This document shows positions 16,188 to 22,113 of a stretch of 22,113 bases of DNA, in pieces. The translations under genes were made by a program, and so were the position numbers. The stretch comes from UBA3495 sp964629875 (GTDB taxonomy: Bacteria; Chloroflexota; Dehalococcoidia; Lucifugimonadales; UBA3495). How positions within the stretch are numbered: the stretch's first letter is position 1; the number at the start of each line of letters is the position of its first letter. The notes beneath the pieces were generated by a model. The model was not told where the DNA came from. It was given only the letters and a program-made list of their open reading frames with translations, and ran no database searches. The stretch covers positions 1-22,113 of the forward strand of contig CAZVRK010000027.1 of NCBI GenBank assembly GCA_964629875.1. Direction: 5' to 3'.

Positions 16188-16969
16188 GGAACCATCCGAT
16201 TCAAGGGCAATAAGAAACCGGTGCTCAATAATGGAACCGCTAATATAAACCCTAGAGTCTCAATAAGTTCATTTGTTGCTCCGTAACAGTCTCCAGTTAG
16301 TCCGCCTAACATTTTGGACATTACTTTTCCCATCACAAAGGTCATCAATGATAATAAGATCAACAGTATAGCGCCTGCTGGGCCTCCGAGTGACAGGCAG
16401 ATTAGTGATACTGTTAAAAGAGCAAAAATGCTGGCAAATCTCGAAGAATTGTCCCTAAATGAGGATCCTAAACCATTTTCTCTAATGTATGGGAACACAT
16501 TTAATTGTAGGACCATGCTCCATCTGGAGATACATGGCACCAATATAATGGCTAGTTCACTACCTTGTAGATTTAAGTTAAGGATTGATAGTAAGGCTGT
16601 GTATTTCAATAACAATATTAGTATTGCGCTTACTACGGCGAAAGATCCTACATGAGGATCTTTCATGATATTCAGGCGATCCTGAGATTTATAGGCACCG
16701 AACAATCCATCTGAGATATCCATGAGGCCGTCTAGGTGCAAGCCTCTCGTAATTATGGCTAGTGTGCCAGTTAACAATGCTGCGGTAATGAGGGTGGGGA
16801 AAATATTTGAACATGCTTGCTCAATTAGTAACAGTACAATTCCAATTGTCAAACCGACTAATGGATAATAGGCTCGAGAATTGCTTATATCTTTTGGAGA
16901 AATCTCACTCCGTATTCGACAAGGAATCAGAGTAAGGAAACTTATGGCTACTAGAAAAGGAGTTAACAC
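16166..16969 (-). CDS. cobS: adenosylcobinamide-GDP ribazoletransferase (cobalamin synthase)
   Basis: A 267-residue integral membrane protein. GLHLDGLMDISDGL (76-89) is the conserved aspartate-rich motif of cobalamin synthase, followed by IMKDPHVGSFAV. It condenses AdoCbi-GDP with alpha-ribazole (phosphate) at the membrane to give the complete nucleotide loop. The start is GTG, with AGGAG six bases upstream. The gene overlaps cbiB by 22 bases and stands 77 bp after cobT. Confidence 0.94.
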   Translation of the reverse strand: MLTPFLVAISFLTLIPCRIRSEISPKDISNSRAYYPLVGLTIGIVLLLIEQACSNIFPTLITAALLTGTLAIITRGLHLDGLMDISDGLFGAYKSQDRLNIMKDPHVGSFAVVSAILILLLKYTALLSILNLNLQGSELAIILVPCISRWSMVLQLNVFPYIRENGLGSSFRDNSSRFASIFALLTVSLICLSLGGPAGAILLILLSLMTFVMGKVMSKMLGGLTGDCYGATNELIETLGFILAVPLLSTGFLLPLNRMVPWIQTYL

Positions 16970-17046
16970 TGAAAGCTCCTAATCCTCGGTTTTATTTCTA
17001 TGACCATTTTAAATTACCCTAGAATTTTTCACAGTGATACCAATAA

Positions 17047-18117
17047 TCAATCATCTTCCTTTCCCGATACACCTGCTTCAGCAAATGTGGCCATTTCCAC
17101 GAGACACTTCGAGGCCGCTTCTATTATTGGCATAGCGAGAGTAGCACCTGTGCCCTCTCCTAAGCGCATCTCCAGATCAAACAGGGGTTTTAATCCCATG
17201 GTGCTTAGTCCTATGTTATGTCCAGGTTCTACCGAATTATGAGAGGCGATAAAATACAAGCTAGCATTTGGACATATGGTCCACGCTATCAAGGCTGCAG
17301 CTCCGGATATAAATCCATCAACTATTACTGGTTTGTTGTGAGCTGCTGTGCCTAACATGGCTCCCGCTAACGCCCCAATTTCGAGTCCGCCGATTTTTGT
17401 AAGCACGTCTAAACCATCGGTCGGAATAGGTTGATTGGTATCTATAGCTTTGTTTATTATAGAAATTTTGTGATCAAGAGCGTCGTCATCTACTCCAGTA
17501 CCACGGCCTGTAGTGGTACGAGCATCGGTTTTTGTAATTACACTGGTAATAGCACTAGAGGGCGTGGTGTTACCGATCCCCATTTCTCCAAAAGCTATTA
17601 AGTCTGCTCCTTCAGATATCTGCTCTTCCGCTGCTTGTATACCGATTTCCAGACATTTAATCGCTTGGTCACGTGTCATTGCTGGGCCATTAGCTATGTT
17701 TTGAGTTCCTCGAGCTACTTTGACGTTCTTGAGGAGGGGATGGTTAGGCAGATCTGATGCGACCCCAACGTCTAGAATAGTTATATTGGCCCCGACGTGG
17801 CGGGCTAGGACATTTATGCCGGCTCCGCCCGATAAGAAATTCTGTACCATCTGCGGCGTAACTTCCTGTGGATAGGCACTGACGCCTTCAGCTACAACAC
17901 CATGATCTCCAGCTGCTAGAATCACGGATTTGTTAGTTATCACGGGTTTAGGATCAGCGTATATGCCGGCTAATTTAATTGACAATTCCTCCAGTCTGCC
18001 GAGGCTGCCGAGAGGTTTGGTCAATGTGTTTTGACGCTCGCGAGCTTTGGACATTGATATTTCATCTAATGGATCAATGTTGAGTATGGTTTCGTCAATC
18101 AGTTTTGAGGTAGACAT
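17047..18117 (-). CDS. cobT: nicotinate-nucleotide:dimethylbenzimidazole phosphoribosyltransferase
   Basis: A 356-residue CobT. GAGINVLARHVGANITILDVGV, FGEMGIGNTTPSSAI and the C-terminal RLGEGTGA with general base Glu321 (Glu317 in Salmonella) are all present. It makes alpha-ribazole phosphate from nicotinate mononucleotide and a lower-ligand base, normally 5,6-dimethylbenzimidazole. No bluB or bza gene is visible in the window, so the base source is unknown. The ribosome site AAGGA lies seven bases before the ATG. It sits 43 bp after cobO. Confidence 0.95.
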   Translation of the reverse strand: MSTSKLIDETILNIDPLDEISMSKARERQNTLTKPLGSLGRLEELSIKLAGIYADPKPVITNKSVILAAGDHGVVAEGVSAYPQEVTPQMVQNFLSGGAGINVLARHVGANITILDVGVASDLPNHPLLKNVKVARGTQNIANGPAMTRDQAIKCLEIGIQAAEEQISEGADLIAFGEMGIGNTTPSSAITSVITKTDARTTTGRGTGVDDDALDHKISIINKAIDTNQPIPTDGLDVLTKIGGLEIGALAGAMLGTAAHNKPVIVDGFISGAAALIAWTICPNASLYFIASHNSVEPGHNIGLSTMGLKPLFDLEMRLGEGTGATLAMPIIEAASKCLVEMATFAEAGVSGKEDD

Positions 18118-18160
18118 ATTTATCCTTTTTGTGACTTTACTCAGGTTCGCCGATGAGTGA

Positions 18161-18721
18161 TTAGAACTCTATGCCAGGTTGAGCTTTTATACCTTCGGAA
18201 TATGGGTGCTTGATAACGTTCATTTCTGTGACTAAATCGGCGAAATCTATTAACTCTTGAGGGGCGTGTCTTCCGGTAATGATTATGTGTAACATTTCTG
18301 GTCGTTTGCTGAGTGTCTCTATGACCTCTTGAACTTCTATCCATCCATAGTGAAGCGGATAGGTGAATTCGTCGAGAATAATAAGATCGTTATCACCTGT
18401 GGCTATAATTTCCTTAGCGTCATCCCACAGTGCGCGTGCTAGATCAGCGCTTTGATCAAGGTCTTTAGAGCGCCAAGTGAAACCATCTCCCATGGCCCTA
18501 ACGGGAACACCTATTTTTTGTGCGGCTCTTTGTTCCCCAAAATTTGCGGTTGTATGTTTTATGAATTGGAGCATCTGGACTTTCATGTCCCGACCCCAAG
18601 CTCGAAACAGAACTCCCATTGCAGCAGTAGTCTTCCCCTTGCCATTCCCAGTATTTACTATTACTAATCCTTTATTGATACGGGGTCCTTTGACGGATTG
18701 TGGTCCAGGCTCAGTACTCAT
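18161..18721 (-). CDS. cobO: cob(I)yrinic acid a,c-diamide adenosyltransferase (CobA/BtuR/CobO type)
   Basis: A 186-residue ATP:corrinoid adenosyltransferase. GNGKGKTTAAMG (25-36) is the unusual P-loop of this family, and LIILDEFTYPLHYGW and VTEMNVIKHPYSEGIKAQPGIEF the conserved C-terminal half. It transfers the 5'-deoxyadenosyl group from ATP to cobalt(I) of the corrin. AAGGAG precedes the ATG by nine bases. It is the second gene after the riboswitch, 79 bp behind cbiA. It is clearly CobA-type rather than PduO- or EutT-type. Confidence 0.95.
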   Translation of the reverse strand: MSTEPGPQSVKGPRINKGLVIVNTGNGKGKTTAAMGVLFRAWGRDMKVQMLQFIKHTTANFGEQRAAQKIGVPVRAMGDGFTWRSKDLDQSADLARALWDDAKEIIATGDNDLIILDEFTYPLHYGWIEVQEVIETLSKRPEMLHIIITGRHAPQELIDFADLVTEMNVIKHPYSEGIKAQPGIEF

Positions 18722-18800
18722 TGCTTTTGACTCCTTTTATTTTTAATGATCAACTCATACTTATGCTATACCAAGAAAGTAGAGCTAATATGTAGGAAAC

Positions 18801-20171
18801 TTATAGTTTGGAAAGTCTCGAACATACTTCAACGAATCTTTTAGCTAAAGACGGATCGCTAGCAAGATGTATATGAACATATGAGGCCCATACATTTTCG
18901 CTATGGAATCCCTCAAATCTTTTATCTTGATCTAATATCGCATATAACGCGTTGTGTGAGTCAGGGTTATTTTCCAATACTGACCAGTGAAATTCATGAC
19001 CTTTTATCACTTGCCCTTTCTTCATTATTGGGCTGTCACAAAGAGCCTCTAGCTCCCGATATCCTAGGTGAAGTGTTTGGTCTTTCATAGAAGATGATAA
19101 TGGAAGCGCTTGAACCATAGGATGCATTTGCCCAGTCATATCGGATAAGCTTTGGCCTAAGTACATAAGACCGCCGCATTCAGCATATATTGGGGTTCCG
19201 CGGGTGATTTGCTCATTCATAGATCGTAACATCGATTTGTTTTCGGAAAGCTCTTGGGCGAATAGTTCTGGGAATCCGCCACCTATGTAGATTCCTCCAC
19301 ATCGATCAGGCACTTTACTATCTTTCAAAGGACTAAATTCTTCGATTTCCGCACCCCAGGATTCTAAGAGGTCTAATGAATCTTGGTAATAAAAACTGAA
19401 AGCCTCGTCTCTAGCAACTGCTATGACCGCTTTTTTAGGTTGAGGAGATCTAGGATAAATGTATGGTTCTACAGGGTAAAGTTTTGCCGTGGATGCTATA
19501 TCACAAATAGCCTCAAGATCTATCGTATCTTCGGTTTGAGTGATTAATGAATCATACCATTCTTGTACTACTGTGCCTTCCGTTGTAGGTATTAGTCCTA
19601 GGTGCCTTTCAGGTTGTACTAAATCTTGTCGTCTTGGCATGTACCCTATTACCGGTATACCTGTACTTTTTTCAATCTGGGGTTTGCAGAACTCTAAATG
19701 ACGCGGACTTCCAATGCCGTTTAATATCACTCCAGCAATATTGAGATCGGGGTCGAACATTTGGTATCCGAGTATTTCAGCTGCAACACTTCTGGCCACT
19801 TTGGAAGCGTCTGCTATAAGCACTACAGGCGCTCCGATCAACTTAGCCAGTTGCGCAGTAGACCCAAATTCATCTAAGTTCGAGTGCCCATCAAATATTC
19901 CCATTACTCCTTCGACTATGGAAATATCTGCAGACTCACTCGCTTTATGAAAAAGCTCAGATACGATTTGATGTGGTAGTAGCCACGAGTCTAAATTGCG
20001 AGATGGTATTCCGGCTGCAAGTTTATGATACGACGGGTCAATATAATCTGGGCCTGCTTTAAAAGGTTGAACCTTTTTGCCTCTTTTGGTCAGAGCCCCC
20101 ATTATACCTGTCGCTATTGTTGTCTTTCCGACACCACTTCTAACGCCTGCTATAACAATTGCTGGAGTCAA
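18801..20171 (-). CDS. cbiA: cobyrinic acid a,c-diamide synthase
   Basis: A 456-residue CbiA/CobB amidotransferase, first gene of the operon. P-loop GVRSGVGKTT (9-18), PFKAGPDYIDPSYH and the C-terminal glutaminase with GGFPELFAQEL, nucleophile Cys332 in YAECGGLMYLG and histidine in YVHIHLASD are all seen. It amidates carboxylates a and c of cobyrinic acid (or hydrogenobyrinic acid in the aerobic pathway). The best start is TTG at 20171, giving MTPAIVIAG as in relatives. The ribosome site is poor (GAG about ten bases before), and no ATG lies in frame upstream before the stop. The gene lies behind a leader holding a terminator and a hairpin. Confidence 0.93.
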   Translation of the reverse strand: MTPAIVIAGVRSGVGKTTIATGIMGALTKRGKKVQPFKAGPDYIDPSYHKLAAGIPSRNLDSWLLPHQIVSELFHKASESADISIVEGVMGIFDGHSNLDEFGSTAQLAKLIGAPVVLIADASKVARSVAAEILGYQMFDPDLNIAGVILNGIGSPRHLEFCKPQIEKSTGIPVIGYMPRRQDLVQPERHLGLIPTTEGTVVQEWYDSLITQTEDTIDLEAICDIASTAKLYPVEPYIYPRSPQPKKAVIAVARDEAFSFYYQDSLDLLESWGAEIEEFSPLKDSKVPDRCGGIYIGGGFPELFAQELSENKSMLRSMNEQITRGTPIYAECGGLMYLGQSLSDMTGQMHPMVQALPLSSSMKDQTLHLGYRELEALCDSPIMKKGQVIKGHEFHWSVLENNPDSHNALYAILDQDKRFEGFHSENVWASYVHIHLASDPSLAKRFVEVCSRLSKL

Positions 20172-20288
20172 TCTATTAATCTCGACTTGATAGCTGTGTT
20201 TTTGTAACTTAATACCATGTTTACCATTTTACGAATTTCTTTTAAAACGAGGTGAGAACTATAGAACGTGTACCTTATGTAAGAGACT

Positions 20289-20324
20289 ATTATGCCGGAG
20301 AGGAGGAGGTTTCTCCAGCGTAAT
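20289..20324 (-). other. leader hairpin between the terminator and cbiA
   Basis: On the minus strand, GCUGGAGA (20319-20312) pairs with UCUCCGGC (20301-20294) over eight pairs, one a G-U wobble. Four more A-U pairs follow outside a single mismatch. The ten-base loop reads AACCUCCUCC. No U-run follows, so it is not a terminator. A role in RNA stability or in translation of cbiA is possible but unproven. Confidence 0.5.
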
Positions 20325-20360
20325 ATAGCTCTGTAGTTCTCCCTCGCGAAACGATTAGGC

Positions 20361-20393
20361 TAAAAAAAAACCTGACCCCATCGTGGTCAGGTT
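20361..20393 (-). terminator. intrinsic terminator downstream of the cobalamin riboswitch
   Basis: Read on the minus strand, AACCTGACC (20393-20385) and GGTCAGGTT (20377-20369) form a perfect nine-pair stem closing a seven-base loop. A run of T to about 20362 comes directly after. It stands about 54 bases after the B12 box and about 190 bases before cbiA, the place expected of a riboswitch expression platform. The GTCAGG of its 3' arm is the same sequence as part of the B12 box. Confidence 0.9.
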
Positions 20394-20446
20394 GAGAATA
20401 TTAAATCTCGTACACCTTTTCCACGAGGAGTAACAAGTCTACTAAG

Positions 20447-20608
20447 AGGCAGGTCTCCTGACTTCTGATTGTTACCGAGCAACGCTTGCCTTCCCAGCTC
20501 AATTGCCAGTGGCTTACTATTTTGGGATGCTCTCATCAGTTACAGTGGCGGGTCCGTGCCGGACTTAAACCGGCTTCCCTTTTCAGCCCATTTCTGGGCC
20601 ACCTCAAA
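20447..20608 (-). promoter_or_regulatory. cobalamin (B12) riboswitch aptamer
   Basis: On the minus strand the aptamer begins near GAGGUGGCCC and ends with a consensus B12 box, AGTCAGGAGACCTGCCT (20463-20447). Between them lie the expected hairpins: GCCCAGAAATGGGC, then GCCGG/CCGGC (in 20560-20580), and the conserved CGCCACUG (about 20535-20541). A further GCCACUG (20513-20507) and GGGAAGGCAAG lie in the 3' part. The family binds adenosylcobalamin or methyl/hydroxocobalamin and shuts off downstream genes. Here these are the cobalamin genes themselves, with a terminator as output. End points are approximate by a few bases. Confidence 0.96.
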
Positions 20609-20656
20609 GTGCTTATATTAAATTGTTAAGTTTCCACAATATTTATTTCTGGATCA

Positions 20657-20685
20657 ATTCTATATTCAGTTATCCTATAGGTCAA
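20657..20685 (-). promoter_or_regulatory. sigma70-type promoter of the cobalamin operon
   Basis: On the minus strand, TTGACC (20685-20680) is followed by exactly 17 bp and TAGAAT (20662-20657), each a 5-of-6 match to consensus. Initiation would fall near 20650, about 40 bases ahead of the riboswitch aptamer, the right spacing for the riboswitch to be in the leader RNA. Confidence 0.65.
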
Positions 20686-20813
20686 TATTATAAGCTGGTA
20701 CTTCCAAATAAACCGGATTGTTGATGTGGTCATAGTCAATGACATGATGTATATTAAAATTATTCTATGCGAGACTAAGGATTCGTTTACCAACAATATT
20801 TTGGAGAATAATT

Positions 20814-21200
20814 ATGCCTGTTTATAGTTATGATCATATTCATCTTCGCAGCAAGAACCCAATGGGTATAGCCAAGTATTTCGAGACCATGTTCGATGCG
20901 AAAATTCTTGAATCTATTCAATCAGATGGGCAACCACGTATAGACTTGGATATCAATGGATTAGCCGTTTTTATTGCAGCGGTACCAGAAGAAGTGGATA
21001 TGGATACTAGCCCAGTTGATCCACATTTAGGATTGGATCATTTTGGCTTCCGTGTAGACAATATCGATGAGGCTGTAGCCGATCTCAAGAGTAGAGGAGC
21101 CGAGATGGCTGTTGAACCGTATGATATCAGGCCTGGTGTAAGAATAGCTTTTGTGATGGCACCGGATAATATTAGGATTGAACTATTGCAGCGCAATTAA
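20814..21200 (+). CDS. VOC-superfamily (glyoxalase/dioxygenase fold) protein
   Basis: A 128-residue single VOC module pair. DHIHLRS near the start supplies His8/His10, LDHFGFRV supplies His76 and RIELLQ at the end Glu123; these positions are those of metal ligands in glyoxalase I and related enzymes. PHLGLDHFGF and PDNIRIELLQ are typical of the fold. GGAG lies seven bases before the ATG. Substrates in this superfamily range from methylglyoxal adducts and methylmalonyl-CoA to catechols and fosfomycin, and nothing here selects one. It is divergent from the cobalamin operon, so it shares the intergenic region but not the riboswitch. Confidence 0.82.
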   Translation: MPVYSYDHIHLRSKNPMGIAKYFETMFDAKILESIQSDGQPRIDLDINGLAVFIAAVPEEVDMDTSPVDPHLGLDHFGFRVDNIDEAVADLKSRGAEMAVEPYDIRPGVRIAFVMAPDNIRIELLQRN

Positions 21201-21208
21201 GTCGGTAT

Positions 21209-21231
21209 CTGGCGGGTGTACGCTATTTTTT
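21209..21231 (+). terminator. weak candidate terminator after the VOC gene
   Basis: TGGCG (21210-21214) can pair with CGCTA (21221-21225), one pair being G-U, around a six-base loop. Six T follow. The stem is only five pairs, so this is a tentative call. It overlaps the last codon region of the minus-strand small ORF. Confidence 0.3.
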
Positions 21232-21411
21232 CAATATTGCTTGTAATGTATTCGTGGCCAATATTAATGCTCCTGAGATTATTAACACCCAACCCAATAG
21301 ATCAACTATCAAGTCTACTAGAGGGCTTAATAACATCGCGCCGATGACTACAATGAAGAATCCACATCCCATTGATGCTCTGAAACTATTTATTCCGGTT
21401 TTGTAAAACAT
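21223..21411 (-). CDS. possible small two-helix membrane protein
   Basis: A 62-residue frame. Residues about 15-32 (GCGFFIVVIGAMLLSPLV) and 38-54 (LGWVLIISGALILATNT) are two clear hydrophobic helices, with positively charged ends (K4, R11, K61, K62), as in many small inner-membrane proteins. The start codon is ATG, but the ribosome site is poor. No function can be named. It lies on the same strand as the metallo-hydrolase gene and 32 bp after it, so it could be read as the second gene of that unit. A chance ORF remains possible. Confidence 0.5.
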   Translation of the reverse strand: MFYKTGINSFRASMGCGFFIVVIGAMLLSPLVDLIVDLLGWVLIISGALILATNTLQAILKK

Positions 21412-21443
21412 TCTTAATTAGACGTTTCTTATTATCAATGGGG

Positions 21444-22113
21444 TTATGCTAGAGAATAAATAGAATCAGTTTCAACAACCTTTCCTTCTTCCTTTAATTT
21501 GTTTAGATGGGTTTGTATATTCCTGGCGGCAGAGTTTTTAAGGTTTTTCCTTAAGTTCCTCGGATATACTAAGCCGACTGATTCTTCTACCGTAACAGGT
21601 CCATTGCTTAATGCTTTTAGGATCTGTGATTCTCTGGCTAGACGGTGTTCAATATACCATTGAATCCTGTTAGTCCCATTACGAATGACGTCTCCGTGAC
21701 CCGGGCAAATAATGTCGGGTTTCTGCTTGGCCATTATTTCCAAAGATGACATATATTGGCGCAGATTTCTTACACTTGATGATGAGTTGCCTAAGATGGT
21801 GTCCCCGCTGAATAATACTTTGTCTGATCGTAACGAATAGCAGACGTGATCCTCTTCATGACCAGGGGTGAATAACGCCCGAAGTGATGCTTGTCCTCCA
21901 GTTGTTAGTAGTTCCCTGGATTTAAGCTTTATGACACAGCCTTTACCTAGGCGTTGAGTTAGAAGAGGTTCTAATTTTGGATGACATCTTACTGGGCAGT
22001 TCATCTGTTCTTGGAGTCTGTCTAGTCCACCTATATGATCCCCGTGTCCATGGGTTATCAGTATCGATGAAATCTTGGGATTTCCCAATTCGTTGTAGTA
22101 GTCCAGAATTTGT
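21444..22113 (-). CDS. metallo-beta-lactamase-fold hydrolase with C-terminal winged helix (LACTB2-like), 5' end outside the window
   Basis: The frame stays open to the last base (QILDYYNELGNPKISS continues past the TTG at 22088), so the gene starts beyond the window. THGHGDHIGG is the zinc-binding HxHxDH motif; TPGHEEDHVCY, LFSGDTILG and ICPGHGDVI supply the further histidine and aspartate ligands. The last 70 residues (SQILKALSNGPVTVEESV onward, to VVETDSIYSLA) form a winged helix like that of LACTB2. LACTB2 is an endoribonuclease; bacterial relatives are mostly unassigned hydrolases. Enough conserved ligands are visible to expect an active enzyme, but the substrate is not known. Confidence 0.88.
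   Translation of the reverse strand, partial: QILDYYNELGNPKISSILITHGHGDHIGGLDRLQEQMNCPVRCHPKLEPLLTQRLGKGCVIKLKSRELLTTGGQASLRALFTPGHEEDHVCYSLRSDKVLFSGDTILGNSSSSVRNLRQYMSSLEIMAKQKPDIICPGHGDVIRNGTNRIQWYIEHRLARESQILKALSNGPVTVEESVGLVYPRNLRKNLKNSAARNIQTHLNKLKEEGKVVETDSIYSLA

Noticed and set aside
20172..20288. Possible leader peptide ahead of cbiA
   Set aside because: An ATG near 20218 opens only a few codons before a stop and has no ribosome site.
20729..20743. Inverted repeat GTCAT-N5-ATGAC upstream of the VOC gene
   Set aside because: The arms are only five bases and no regulator gene is nearby; this is within chance for AT-rich intergenic DNA.

Overview
The window is an AT-rich bacterial chromosome segment. 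It carries 21 confident protein-coding genes (two cut by the window edges), one small membrane-protein candidate, one well-formed cobalamin riboswitch, and one 100-N scaffold gap. I see no rRNA, tRNA, CRISPR array, insertion sequence or phage gene. The gap, and a mix of catabolic enzymes with a complete late B12 operon, suggest a metagenome-assembled or single-cell genome. The flavour (oxidative catabolism of organic acids, ASST-like and Asp-box propellers, tartrate/malate-type dehydrogenase) would suit a free-living heterotroph such as a marine Chloroflexota lineage (SAR202-like). That placement is a guess from gene content, not something the sequence proves.

Left part (1-9150), a patchwork of short transcription units on both strands. 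It begins with a branched-chain aminotransferase (5' end off the window) facing an EamA-type exporter. Next come a cytoplasmic ASST-like propeller protein, an aldehyde dehydrogenase, an SDR-fold protein that has lost most of its catalytic tetrad, and a two-subunit 3-oxoacid CoA-transferase. After the scaffold gap there is a two-gene unit made of an Asp-box (BNR) propeller protein and a 206-residue protein I cannot name.

Middle and right part (9174-20685), one long minus-strand unit. A sigma70-like promoter (20657-20685) is followed by a cobalamin riboswitch (about 20447-20608), an intrinsic terminator (20361-20393) and a leader hairpin. Then come cbiA, cobO, cobT, cobS, cbiB, cobD, cobC, cobQ, cobU and a PduX-like L-threonine kinase. 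Together these cover the a,c-amidation of cobyrinate, corrin adenosylation, the remaining amidations, synthesis and attachment of the aminopropanol-phosphate arm, and nucleotide-loop assembly. The early corrin-ring genes are not here. A tartrate/D-malate-type dehydrogenase follows on the same strand with no clear terminator in between. The riboswitch B12 box and the terminator 3' arm share the same six bases, which suggests a simple antitermination switch.

Right edge (20814-22113): a small VOC-superfamily protein on the plus strand, then on the minus strand a possible two-helix membrane protein and a LACTB2-like metallo-beta-lactamase-fold hydrolase whose N terminus lies beyond the window.
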